Below, piece after piece: positions 1-8,520 of a stretch of DNA of 64,000 bases. The position numbers were made by a program, and so were the translations under genes. The stretch's first letter is position 1. Every line of letters starts with the position of its first letter. The DNA comes from Cupriavidus pinatubonensis (GTDB lineage Bacteria > Pseudomonadota > Gammaproteobacteria > Burkholderiales > Burkholderiaceae): NCBI RefSeq assembly GCF_019602855.1, contig NZ_CP080768.1, forward strand, positions 124,001-188,000, given 5' to 3'. The notes beneath the pieces were generated by a model. That model did not search any database and was not told the DNA's origin. It was given only the letters and a program-made list of their open reading frames with translations.

Positions 1-575
1 TCCTGGATCGAAGCCATTCCCTTTTCGTTGGCTTCGAACAGGCTTTCCAGATGTTCCCGATTGTTGACCAGGCCCTTCGAGCGCACCTTGCCTTCGCCAT
101 CGATCACGACCGCGTAGGGCAACCGGCCGATCTGGTAGGCCATGCCGAGTTCCTGCGAAAGGACATAGGGGAACGCGGAAAGACCCGCCTTGCGATAAAA
201 GGCCTCGTGCTCCGCGCGGGGACCATCGCTTGCCAGCACAAAGCGATAGTTGGCACCCTCACTGGCTTGCAGGGACGGCAGCAGCGCGAGCAGCTTCTTG
301 CAAACCGGGCAGGTCGGCGAAACGAAGAAGAGGAAGGTGCTGCGTCCGTCGGCCGAGATGCCGCCAATCCGGACTTCGCTCTGGTACAGGTCGCGCAGGT
401 CGAAGGCGGGCGCCACTGCGCCGACAGCCGGGCCTTTGTCCACCACCAGGGCGCCGACCGGCATGATGCGTTCGTACAGCACACCAATCTGCCGCAACAG
501 CGCCAGGCACACCAGTCCCAGCACGACAACAGCTACCCACAGCATGACTTGCGAAACAACGAGAGCATTTGACAT
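1..575 (-). CDS. mauD: MauD-like thiol-disulfide protein, partial
   Basis: Methylamine-utilization MauD proteins are membrane-anchored thioredoxin-fold proteins that assist disulfide formation in the small subunit of amine dehydrogenases. Read on the minus strand from the ATG at 573-575, the frame stays open to the left edge (about 191 residues), so the C-terminus is missing. An N-terminal hydrophobic segment (about residues 6-24) is followed by a thioredoxin-like domain with the redox motif CPVC in FFVSPTCPVCKK. The start lies 1 nt after the stop of mauE, the gene order known for mau clusters. The family assignment is strong. The amine substrate cannot be told from this gene. Confidence 0.85.
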   Translation of the reverse strand, partial: MSNALVVSQVMLWVAVVVLGLVCLALLRQIGVLYERIMPVGALVVDKGPAVGAVAPAFDLRDLYQSEVRIGGISADGRSTFLFFVSPTCPVCKKLLALLPSLQASEGANYRFVLASDGPRAEHEAFYRKAGLSAFPYVLSQELGMAYQIGRLPYAVVIDGEGKVRSKGLVNNREHLESLFEANEKGMASIQ

Positions 576-576
576 T

Positions 577-1128
577 TCAAGACCTCAACTTCTGAATTGC
601 GGCACCGTTGGCCAGCAGATAATCGATGGCGACAAACAGGCCGCCGGCAACGGCCAGCCCGCCCGTCGCGGTGACATAGTCGATCCATTCGACTGTGCGC
701 TGGGCGGGCTCGAACAGGCATGGCGCCACGAAAGCCGCCAGCAGCGCCAGCCGCGCCAGATGCCATCCGGAGAGCCTCGCCGGATGACCATCGCCTTTTC
801 CTCCGAACGCCCAGCAGCCGCAATCGATGTCGCGGTTGCCGCGTGCCAGGCTCACTCCGATTGCGACAAGGAAGAGGCCCAGCAGGCCAAGCCCGGCGAG
901 CGCGGCCGCCGGACGTGACGGATCGACAAGCAGGGCCGCGGCAATCGCCAGTTCGGCCAGGGCGAGGCACAGAGCCACGGGGGCCACAAGGAACGCCGGC
1001 AGCAAGCCGTATGACGCGACCGCGCGCTCGAAGCGCTCCGGATTCACAAGCTTCGAAAACCCGGCGGCACCAAACACCACGATGACGGCCGCCTGGCAGG
1101 TCCGAAGGACAGCGGGATCGATTTCCAT
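577..1128 (-). CDS. mauE: MauE-like membrane protein of amine dehydrogenase maturation
   Basis: A 183-residue integral membrane protein of the MauE/DoxX-like family, needed together with MauD for maturation of the periplasmic tryptophylquinone amine dehydrogenase. Four to five hydrophobic segments are visible, and a CGCWAFGG motif sits in the middle loop. The start at 1128 (MEIDPAVL) is chosen over an upstream in-frame ATG because a purine-rich GAGGGGGGAG ribosome site lies just before it and the upstream part overlaps mauB. It begins 10 nt after mauB and stops 1 nt before mauD, so the three are surely one operon. Confidence 0.85.
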   Translation of the reverse strand: MEIDPAVLRTCQAAVIVVFGAAGFSKLVNPERFERAVASYGLLPAFLVAPVALCLALAELAIAAALLVDPSRPAAALAGLGLLGLFLVAIGVSLARGNRDIDCGCWAFGGKGDGHPARLSGWHLARLALLAAFVAPCLFEPAQRTVEWIDYVTATGGLAVAGGLFVAIDYLLANGAAIQKLRS

Positions 1129-1138
1129 CACTCCCCCC

Positions 1139-2299
1139 TCAGAAAGGGAACATCTGAACGACGGCCCTGCCCAGCGTCTTGTCGGCATGCACCGGCTTGC
1201 CGCTGGCGGCATCGAACGCCTGCACGCCGAGGTAGGTGCTGCCATAGACGATCGGATTGCCACCTTCGGATACGGACAATGTCACCATCGGCATCAGCTT
1301 CTCGGCCGCCAGCTTCCACCTTGCCACGCGGGCATGCGACCCGACGTCAAAGACCCAGATCTCCGTGCCCGGCTCCTTGTGCGATCCCTCGCCCCCCTGA
1401 TGCATGAGGACGTAAAGCTTGCCGGTAGCCTCGCTTGCCGCGAACGGCTGGAGGCCGCCGGGACGCCAGCCCTGGCGCGCCTCCGCTGGCGAGACGAGTT
1501 GCCACGGCGCATCGAACCGCGCAGGACTTGCGCTGAAGTCCGCCGGCGTCACCTTGCCGCTGAATGTGACAAACAGGTAGCCACTGCCCCAGCGCGCGGC
1601 GTGGGTGTAGACCGGGTCGTTCTCCACGTCGATGAAGGCAGCCGACTGCTCGCGGCCGACTTCCCTGCCATCCTGGTCCAGCGTGACAATCAGCGCCTTT
1701 CCACTCTGGCACAGCGATGCAAAGCGGTTCCTGCCGGACGGGTACGTCAGCACGCAGGCGGCCGTGTCGATCTCGCCGGCCAGCTTGCGGGTAGCCAGGT
1801 TCACAACGGAGACCGACGTCGCCGGCGTGATATTGGTGACGTAGACGAAGCCGCCGTCGTCCGACACCGTGGTATTGAACAGCGACGGCACCTGCTGCGC
1901 GTGCTTGGCCGGCAGGACGACCTCGCCAACCTTGCGGAAAGATGCGTTGTCCGTGATCTCCAGGACATCGGTGCGTTCGCCGGTGGTGCCACGCGAGAAG
2001 TAGCTCGTCGCAACATAGGTAAAGCGATGATCCGCCGAGCGCGTCACGCCGGGCAGGAACCCCGCTCCCTGCTGGGCAACGACCTTCTTCTTGTCAATGT
2101 CGTACACCGTCAGGCGCGCGTCGATAGGCGCGGACATCTCGAGCGCATAGAGGAAGTGATCGCCACGCGGTGGCATGGGCTGCACGCTGAGCGTCTCGGG
2201 CTGCAGCGGCGCCGCGCCGTACACCGTCGCGGAACCCGCCGACGCTGCAAGTGCCGCCAGGCAAGCGACCACGAACGGTCGCAGGTGTGGAATACGCAT
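1139..2299 (-). CDS. mauB: Amine dehydrogenase heavy (beta-propeller) subunit, MauB-like
   Basis: Large subunit of a methylamine or aromatic amine dehydrogenase, a periplasmic seven-bladed propeller that holds the quinone-bearing small subunit and passes electrons to a cupredoxin. The 386-residue product starts with a signal peptide (MRIPHLRPFVVACLAALAAS) and carries repeated blade-like strands such as VSVVNLATRKLAGEI and EIWVFDVGSHARVARW. The start at 2299 is chosen because it gives the signal peptide; an upstream in-frame ATG at 2374 does not. mauE and mauD follow directly. The small-subunit gene would lie beyond the left edge. Methylamine and aromatic amines cannot be distinguished as substrate. 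Confidence 0.85.
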   Translation of the reverse strand: MRIPHLRPFVVACLAALAASAGSATVYGAAPLQPETLSVQPMPPRGDHFLYALEMSAPIDARLTVYDIDKKKVVAQQGAGFLPGVTRSADHRFTYVATSYFSRGTTGERTDVLEITDNASFRKVGEVVLPAKHAQQVPSLFNTTVSDDGGFVYVTNITPATSVSVVNLATRKLAGEIDTAACVLTYPSGRNRFASLCQSGKALIVTLDQDGREVGREQSAAFIDVENDPVYTHAARWGSGYLFVTFSGKVTPADFSASPARFDAPWQLVSPAEARQGWRPGGLQPFAASEATGKLYVLMHQGGEGSHKEPGTEIWVFDVGSHARVARWKLAAEKLMPMVTLSVSEGGNPIVYGSTYLGVQAFDAASGKPVHADKTLGRAVVQMFPF

Positions 2300-2648
2300 G
2301 GCTGGTATTGGGGGAGACTTGGATGGAGCAACTATAGGGTCGCGCTCGGGGCGCCAGTATCCGGATTCGGCCAACCAGATGACGCGAGTTGTAACCGGGG
2401 CGGGATTGGTGCCGGCCCGTGATGACGCGGCGGCACAAGTGCAAAAGGCGCTCCGGACCGGGCCATGCGAGCCCGTCAGGAAGAATGTTTCGTCACCGAT
2501 GTGCGGGATGAGTGAGAGTCTCGGAACGAACTCTTGCAGTCATTCGCACAATCCTTCCTAGACTGCTGGCAAGCAGTTGCCGAAGTACCGCTGTTCCCGA
2601 AAAGAACCGGCCGAGCTTTGGCGACCACTGCCCGCCGCGCTCGCGAAG
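2300..2648. other. Intergenic region upstream of the mau genes
   Basis: About 350 bases without a convincing gene. It must hold the promoter of the leftward mau operon. The neighbouring LysR gene ends here, so there is no divergent regulator. No clear terminator or repeat was seen. Confidence 0.5.
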
Positions 2649-3533
2649 CTAAAAGGACGCAATGAGCGCTTCCCGGAACTCGATACAGAACGGGGACAGG
2701 TAGCAATCCTCGCGCCAGAACAGTGCAACCTCAGGCTGTCGCAGCAAGCTCGGATCGCCGACCGCGCAAAGGTCGTGCCCGTCCGCCTGCTGCAATGTCC
2801 GCTGTGCCACGATGCCAAGCAGGTCGCTGCTCCTGAGGAGTTCGGCAACCGAGCCGCCTGAGCCGGTCCATTCCACGGCCACGCGTGGAGCGGGCAGGTC
2901 CTGGCGCGCCAGCGCTTCCGCCAGGATCTGGTACACGCTGGATGACGGCTGCGGGAGCGCCCAGCGTTCCTCGGCGAGATCCGCCAATGTCTTCCATGAC
3001 CGCAGCCGGGGATGGTTGGCGCGGGCGACGATCTGCATGGCCAGCGGCTGCAGCGGGGTGCTGAGCAGCCCAGCGGGCACGTCAGTCACTAATCCCCCGC
3101 ACGCGAAATCGGCCTCCCCCGACACCAGGGCCTGCAGCGCGCCCTGGGTCAGGCTGGTGTCGATGGAAAAGCGGGCGAGCGGGCGCCTGGCCAGGAACTG
3201 TGCAATCACCGGCATCAGGAACACCGAGACGATGTGAGGCGTTCCGGCGAGCCGGATCTTGCCCGCGCGCCCCGACCGCTGGCCTTCCAGTTCGTCCATG
3301 AAATCATGACTCGCTAGCACGATGCGTTCGGCCCGGGCTAGCAGCGACTGACCTACCTGCGTCAGCGCTACGCCGCGCGTGGTGCGGTCAAACAGCCGCA
3401 TGCCCGCTTCCGACTCCAGGCGGGCCAGCGCCTTCGTCAGGGCGGACTGGGTCACACCTGCCTGCGCCGTTGCACGGTGCAGGCTTCCATGCCGGGCCAC
3501 GAACACAAACGCTCGAAGATCGTCGATTCGCAT
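2649..3533 (-). CDS. LysR-family transcriptional regulator
   Basis: A 294-residue LysR-type regulator. The N-terminal winged helix-turn-helix is clear (LRAFVFVARHGSLHRATAQAG then SQSALTKALARLE-type residues, about 4-60). It is followed by a periplasmic-binding-like co-inducer domain (about 90-290). The start at 3533 (MRIDDLRAF) is the normal LysR N-terminus; the longer open frame upstream is not typical. It is divergent from the dioxygenase operon starting at 3704, the usual arrangement for a LysR regulator controlling its neighbour, so it probably responds to a substrate of that operon. Confidence 0.9.
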   Translation of the reverse strand: MRIDDLRAFVFVARHGSLHRATAQAGVTQSALTKALARLESEAGMRLFDRTTRGVALTQVGQSLLARAERIVLASHDFMDELEGQRSGRAGKIRLAGTPHIVSVFLMPVIAQFLARRPLARFSIDTSLTQGALQALVSGEADFACGGLVTDVPAGLLSTPLQPLAMQIVARANHPRLRSWKTLADLAEERWALPQPSSSVYQILAEALARQDLPAPRVAVEWTGSGGSVAELLRSSDLLGIVAQRTLQQADGHDLCAVGDPSLLRQPEVALFWREDCYLSPFCIEFREALIASF

Positions 3534-3703
3534 CTCGCTCCTGGGTGCCTGTCGGGCTCCCCGCAAGTATTCCGCTTTGGAATCACCGGGCATATCAGTG
3601 GAATCACTGCCACCCGGCCGGCATTCGTAAAGTTGTGCCACGTCGCCCGGCAACGCCGCAGGGTGGCGAAACGGGGCCGGAACAACGGCGTAGCGGAGAC
3701 GAT

Positions 3704-4729
3704 ATGAGTGCAGGTCGGACAATGGTGGCTTCGGATCTGGCCGAGGCCTTGGGAAATGGCGTGCAGTGCTGCGAGCGGAGTTCGGGGCAGCCGCCGTTCT
3801 TCATCGAGCCGCACGGCGACGCATTGCGGGACAGGGGAAATTTTCGCGCATGGACCCGGGATGTGATGCCCGTACTCGAAGCGCTGATCACCCGCCACGG
3901 CGGGATCGTATTGCGCGGCTTTCCCACACCGGATACTGCGGATTTCGCCGACATCATCGACCAGCTTCCCGCCTTCCGGGATGGCTACCTCGGCGGACGC
4001 GCACCGCGCATGCAGATTGCCGGACGGGTGATGGAAGCCACGCGGCTCGATGCCAGCGTAGGGCTTGGCGTGCATTCGGAGATGGCGTATCGGCGGCAGT
4101 TCCCCAGGCGGATCGCCTTCTTCTCGCGGAAGACCGCGCCGGTGGGCGGCGAGACGACAATCGCCGATGCCCGCAATTTCGTGGTGCAGATGGGCGAAGA
4201 CCTGGTCGCGAAGATAGCGTCGCTGGGCATCCGGTCAGCACTGAACTATGGGCCGAAGACAGGCACGGTCGATGCCTCGTACGTCGACCAGGACAAGTAC
4301 GGCTGGAATCACGCGTTCGATACCGATAGTCCGGACGAAGTTGAAGCCCTGTGTGCTGCGCGCGGTCTTGAGCCGCTTTGGCACGACGATGGCTCGCTGA
4401 CTGTCTTCGCGACGCTTGACCCGTTCCTTGACCATCCGCAGACGGGCCAGCGTCTATATCGCTCGGGGCTGCACAGGTCCCACACGGCTACCGAAGTGCT
4501 CGACACAGAAATCCGGAAGAACCGGCGCTATCCGACCGGCATGTTCCTCGGTAGCGCGCAGCGACTGGAGACTGCTGAAGTCGACCATATCAATGCCGTG
4601 TGCGACCGGAACACCCATAGCTGGGAATGGCGTGACGGCGACGTGATGATCCTGGACAACCTCCAGGTATGGCACGGCCGCAATCCCTACCAGGGGCAGC
4701 GGGATGTGCAGGTCGCGCTCCTCGCCTGA
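3704..4729 (+). CDS. TauD/TfdA-family 2-oxoglutarate-dependent dioxygenase
   Basis: A 341-residue Fe(II)/2-oxoglutarate oxygenase of the TauD/TfdA (clavaminate synthase-like) superfamily. Metal ligands fit the HxE/D...H pattern: His-Ser-Glu in GVHSEMAYRRQ and the distal His in LDNLQVWHGRNPY. The family hydroxylates small organic acids, often releasing sulfite or an aldehyde. The start at 3704 (ATGAGTGCAGG) follows a GGAGA ribosome site; the open frame upstream overlaps the divergent LysR promoter. It heads a likely four-gene rightward operon with a solute receptor, an aldolase and a cupin. The substrate is unknown. Confidence 0.8.
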   Translation: MSAGRTMVASDLAEALGNGVQCCERSSGQPPFFIEPHGDALRDRGNFRAWTRDVMPVLEALITRHGGIVLRGFPTPDTADFADIIDQLPAFRDGYLGGRAPRMQIAGRVMEATRLDASVGLGVHSEMAYRRQFPRRIAFFSRKTAPVGGETTIADARNFVVQMGEDLVAKIASLGIRSALNYGPKTGTVDASYVDQDKYGWNHAFDTDSPDEVEALCAARGLEPLWHDDGSLTVFATLDPFLDHPQTGQRLYRSGLHRSHTATEVLDTEIRKNRRYPTGMFLGSAQRLETAEVDHINAVCDRNTHSWEWRDGDVMILDNLQVWHGRNPYQGQRDVQVALLA

Positions 4730-4786
4730 CCGTGGCAAACGTGGCGGCCGGTCACTCAGGCGCAGCAAACAGGAGATGAGAAGAAC

Positions 4787-5779
4787 ATGCGAGAAGCTAT
4801 CGGATTCGCGCGCCTGGCCGGCGCGCTTGCGGCAGCCGGCCTGCTGGCTTGCGGTATCACGGCGTCTCACGCCACCGAACCCGCGTATCCGTCGCGGCCG
4901 GTCAAGCTGGTGGTGCCCTCGGTGCCGGGTGGACCAATCGACGCCGTTTCGCGGCTGATTGGCACCCGCCTCTCTGCGCGTCTGGGTGCCAGCTTCTATG
5001 TCGAGAACAAGCCCGGCGGCAATGTGCAAATCGGCGCGAACTACGTCGCCAGGTCCGACCCGGACGGCTACACCCTGCTGACGACCTCGCCCGCGCATAT
5101 TTTCAATCCACTGCTCTACAGCAAGCTTCCCTACGAAACCGGTCGCGACCTGACAGGCGTGGCGATGATGGCGCGTGTACCCCTGCTTGTCGTGGTGAAC
5201 GCGGATTTGCCGATTCATACCGTTGCAGACCTGGTGGCCTGGGGAAAAGCCCATCCGGACCGGCTTCGCTACGGCAGCTCGGGCTCCGGCTCGACAGCGA
5301 ACCTCACCGGCGAGCTGATCTCCATGCATACGGGAATCCGCCTCGAGCACATCCCTTATAAGGGCTCCGCCGCTGCATTGCCGGACCTGATGGCGGGCAG
5401 ATTCGAGGTCATGATCGATACGCTCCAGCTCTTCGCCCCGCACATACGGTCCGGAAAAGTTCGCGCGATTGCCTTCACCGGCACGAAGCGGGTGCCGGCT
5501 CTGCCTGACGTGCCGACATTCGCGCAGAGCGGCTATCCCGACGTGGTGGCGAACTCGTGGCTCGCCATCGTCGCCCGGGGCAAGACGCCACCCGGCGTGA
5601 TCGAAAAGCTGGGCCACACCGTCACCGATATCCTCGCCGAGCCCGAGGTTCGCCGGCAAATCGCCGACTTCGGCATGGAGTCCGACGTCATGACGCCGGC
5701 ACAACTGAATCGCTATTTCGTCACGGAGAGCGAGCGCTGGGCGAAGGTCATCAGGGCAGGCAAGATCCGCGTCGAATAG
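4787..5779 (+). CDS. Bug-family periplasmic solute receptor
   Basis: A 330-residue extracytoplasmic binding protein of the Bug/TctC family, typical of Burkholderiales, which binds small carboxylates for tripartite tricarboxylate-type uptake. A signal peptide spans about residues 1-28. The signature start of the mature protein is YPSRPVKLVVPSVPGGPIDAVSR, followed by NKPGGNVQIGANYVA. No TctA or TctB membrane partner is nearby, so it is an orphan receptor, as is common for this family. It lies 57 nt after the dioxygenase and 14 nt before the aldolase, which suggests it captures the substrate of this operon. Confidence 0.9.
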   Translation: MREAIGFARLAGALAAAGLLACGITASHATEPAYPSRPVKLVVPSVPGGPIDAVSRLIGTRLSARLGASFYVENKPGGNVQIGANYVARSDPDGYTLLTTSPAHIFNPLLYSKLPYETGRDLTGVAMMARVPLLVVVNADLPIHTVADLVAWGKAHPDRLRYGSSGSGSTANLTGELISMHTGIRLEHIPYKGSAAALPDLMAGRFEVMIDTLQLFAPHIRSGKVRAIAFTGTKRVPALPDVPTFAQSGYPDVVANSWLAIVARGKTPPGVIEKLGHTVTDILAEPEVRRQIADFGMESDVMTPAQLNRYFVTESERWAKVIRAGKIRVE

Positions 5780-5793
5780 GCATCCTGAAGAAT

Positions 5794-6576
5794 ATGAACT
5801 CTTCCCACAATATTGCGCGTGAAGCCGTGCAAGCGTCCGTCAGCGATGTCGAATGGCGGGCACGCCAGGAACTGGCAGCCTGCTACCGTCTGGTCGACCG
5901 CTACGGCATGACAGACCTGATCTACAACCACATCACGCTGCGGATTCCCGGCACAGAGCATCTGCTCATCAATGCCTACGGGTACCTCTATGGCGAGATC
6001 TGCGCGTCGAACCTCATCAAGATCGATCTGGACGGCAATGTCCTGCTGAGCCCGCAGAACGACCATGATTACGAGGTCAACCGGGCCGGTATGGTGATCC
6101 ACACCGCCATCCATCGCACCCGGCCCGACGTTCACTGCGTCATTCACACCCATACGCGTGCCGGCATGGCCTTGTCCGCCATGCCGTGCGGGTTGCTGCC
6201 GATGACCCAGACGGCGCTGCGCTTTCACGGCAAGACCGGCTACCACGACTTCGACAGCCCCGTGGTCGAATTGGCGCAGCAAGCGCCACTGCTTCAATCG
6301 CTCGGCGGGCACGAGGTGATGGTGTTGCGCAACCACGGCCTGCTGGCGGTCGGGCCGAGCGTGGCGGAGGCGTTCAGTCGCATCTACTGGCTTGAAATGG
6401 CCTGCCGTACGCAGGTGGACGCCATGGCTGCCAGCGCGGAGATCGTCCTGCCCTCGCAGCAAGCGATCGACGGCACCCGCCGCGCCATGGACGCCCGCGC
6501 CGATACGTTCGGCAAGCGCGAATGGCCGGCGCTGCTTCGCCTGCTTGACCGCGTAGACGAAAGCTACAGATTTTGA
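5794..6576 (+). CDS. Class II aldolase/adducin-family protein
   Basis: A 260-residue protein of the zinc-dependent class II aldolase/adducin fold, whose members cleave or decarboxylate small hydroxy acids or sugar phosphates. The metal site is visible as HTHTRAG (two His, about residue 117) and a further His in LRNHGLLAVG (about residue 172). The family is often found with LysR, Bug and dioxygenase genes in catabolic operons. The start at 5794 (MNSSHN) is preceded by a GAAG element 14 nt after the Bug gene. The exact reaction cannot be called. Confidence 0.85.
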   Translation: MNSSHNIAREAVQASVSDVEWRARQELAACYRLVDRYGMTDLIYNHITLRIPGTEHLLINAYGYLYGEICASNLIKIDLDGNVLLSPQNDHDYEVNRAGMVIHTAIHRTRPDVHCVIHTHTRAGMALSAMPCGLLPMTQTALRFHGKTGYHDFDSPVVELAQQAPLLQSLGGHEVMVLRNHGLLAVGPSVAEAFSRIYWLEMACRTQVDAMAASAEIVLPSQQAIDGTRRAMDARADTFGKREWPALLRLLDRVDESYRF

Positions 6577-6616
6577 ATTGACGTCCTGGAGACACCTTGA
6601 TGAGGAGGACACCCCG

Positions 6617-7363
6617 ATGATCGTCTACGGCACCCGGGCCCGGGCGGAGGCTACCCGGCGAGAAGTACCGCTGTGCTTCGAGGATGGGCACGCTTGCATC
6701 TTTCACAAATCAGAATGGATGGAGGCGGGGCGTGATCCACAGCTTTCGCCGACAGTCTTTCTGGTCGAGCAGCCTGCCGGCTCCATCGCTCCGGCGCACT
6801 TTCATCGCCAGAACCAGTTCCAGCTCTTTATCGACGGCGATGGCACGATTGGCAGGCATCCGCTGCGCCCGCTGACTGTGCACTACGCGGGCGCGTATAC
6901 CGGCTATGGCCCACTTGTCGCGGGAGACGCCGGACTCAAGTACTTCACCATACGGCCTGCGTTCGATACCGGCCTGATCCCGGTCAGCGCGCGCGGACAG
7001 ATGATCCGCGGCCCGAAACGCCATGCACAGGCCGGTCCGATTGCAACCGATACACCCGATCAACTCCGTACGTTGTCAGGTGCCGCGTGCGAGGCGGTCG
7101 TGCCACTCGACGACGACGGCCTGGGCGTCACCGTCCTTCGCCTCCCGCCTTGGCAACCCCTTTTCGTCGACCGGCCTCCGCGCGCAGGCGATCTGTTCAT
7201 CGTCGTGCTGGCTGGCGCGATGCGCGCCGCAGGCAACGACCTCGGCCAGTGGGAGAGCGTATTCGTGTCGGCCGATGAAGCACTGCCTGACATGGGCGCG
7301 AACGACGACGGCGTGCAGGTCCTCCTGCTGTACACCCCGCAGAAGGCGGCCGCGTATCGATGA
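6617..7363 (+). CDS. Cupin-fold protein of the dioxygenase/aldolase operon
   Basis: A 248-residue protein with a cupin-like beta-barrel signature in its first half (PAHFHRQNQFQLFIDGDG, HxH plus a downstream acidic or Gln position). A second, weaker barrel-like half follows (about residues 150-245), so it may be a bicupin. A strong GAGGAGG ribosome site fixes the start at 6617. It lies 40 nt after the aldolase and probably ends the operon. A role as a small-molecule oxygenase or isomerase, or as a sensor, is possible; nothing in the sequence decides. Confidence 0.65.
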   Translation: MIVYGTRARAEATRREVPLCFEDGHACIFHKSEWMEAGRDPQLSPTVFLVEQPAGSIAPAHFHRQNQFQLFIDGDGTIGRHPLRPLTVHYAGAYTGYGPLVAGDAGLKYFTIRPAFDTGLIPVSARGQMIRGPKRHAQAGPIATDTPDQLRTLSGAACEAVVPLDDDGLGVTVLRLPPWQPLFVDRPPRAGDLFIVVLAGAMRAAGNDLGQWESVFVSADEALPDMGANDDGVQVLLLYTPQKAAAYR

Positions 7364-7523
7364 TCGCCACGCGCTCCCGCGGTAGCGGTGCCTCTTGACG
7401 CGATCCCGAGAGACTTGCGGCCGGAGCGAGCCGCATCGTGGTGAGACCTTCAAGCCGTACACTGACGCGATCTTCTGGGGACCGCGCGACGTGGTGGGTC
7501 TGTACCCGATGCGGAACGTTCAT

Positions 7524-8510
7524 TCACCGCGGCGCGAGCGGACCTCGAGAGGAGAAGTCGATCAACTTGCCGTCCGCCGCCAGCACCACGGCGTTGAGGT
7601 CGACGCGGTCGGGGCGCGTGGCAGCGGCCATGCCTTCCGTCCCATTGCTGCGGACCGACGCACCCTCCATGCCGACACCGGCTACGCCGCCCTGCGCCGC
7701 CACAAGGTCAGTCAGCCCGCTGTGCGTTCCGCTAGGCACCTGCCGCCAGGAGTCCCCCCCGTCGCCGCTGCGATAGACCGTGCCACACATCCCGGCGACA
7801 TAGAGCGCACCGTCTGGCCCGGCGGCGCCTGCCCAAAGGCTGCCCTTGTAGCCCGTTGGCAGGTAGCGCCAGGACTTGCCCTGGTCTGTCGAGCGCAACA
7901 CCAGTCCCTGCTCCGCCGCGATGAACAGCTTCCCGTCCGGCGCCGCGAACAGGCGAAACAGGTTGCGGTCGGCCTTGGTCGCCCCGGGCGGCGCAGGCAG
8001 TTCGCGCTGTCGCCATGTATGTCCGCCATCGTCGGTCTCCAGCAGCAGCGACCACAGCCCCACGGCCAGTCCGTGGTTGCGGTCACTGAACAGCACGGAG
8101 AACAGCGGCTGGTCGGCCTCGGTGTCCGACCGCTGAAGCGTCCAGGTCTCGCCGCCGTCCCCGGTATGCAGGATCACGCCCGCGTGGCCGACGGCCCACC
8201 CATTTTTTTCATCGGCAAAGCTGACCGATGTCAGCATCGCGCGCACGGGCACGCTTTGCGCTTGCCGGAAATGCCTGCCGTTGTCGTCGGAAAGCAGCAC
8301 GACGCCGTGCTCGCCCACCGCGACGATCCGGTTGCCGGCACGCGTGGCGCCGAGCATGGCAGCCGTGGCAGCCGATGGCGTGCGCACCGCCAGCATCAAT
8401 TGCGGCGCTGGCGCCTGGCCCTGCGGAGCAGCGGCTGATGCCTGCCCCCCCAGCGTCACGGCCGCCGCAGCCAGCAGTCCGATCAGGTTACGTAGATCCC
8501 GTTTTTGCAT
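7524..8510 (-). CDS. Ycf48/HCF136-like beta-propeller protein, exported
   Basis: A 328-residue secreted beta-propeller protein with repeated blades carrying the motif GDGGxTW (GDGGETWTL, DDGGHTWRQ, GDGGDSWRQ), as in Ycf48 and BNR-like proteins. A signal peptide occupies about residues 1-27. The start at 8510 follows GGGAGGGC. It lies 10 nt after the RND gene, so it is translated with it. Such proteins are recurrently found beside DUF1302, DUF1329 and RND genes in proteobacteria, where they may act as periplasmic scaffolds. It is not a photosystem factor here. Confidence 0.75.
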   Translation of the reverse strand: MQKRDLRNLIGLLAAAAVTLGGQASAAAPQGQAPAPQLMLAVRTPSAATAAMLGATRAGNRIVAVGEHGVVLLSDDNGRHFRQAQSVPVRAMLTSVSFADEKNGWAVGHAGVILHTGDGGETWTLQRSDTEADQPLFSVLFSDRNHGLAVGLWSLLLETDDGGHTWRQRELPAPPGATKADRNLFRLFAAPDGKLFIAAEQGLVLRSTDQGKSWRYLPTGYKGSLWAGAAGPDGALYVAGMCGTVYRSGDGGDSWRQVPSGTHSGLTDLVAAQGGVAGVGMEGASVRSNGTEGMAAATRPDRVDLNAVVLAADGKLIDFSSRGPLAPR

Positions 8511-8520
8511 GCGCCCTCCC

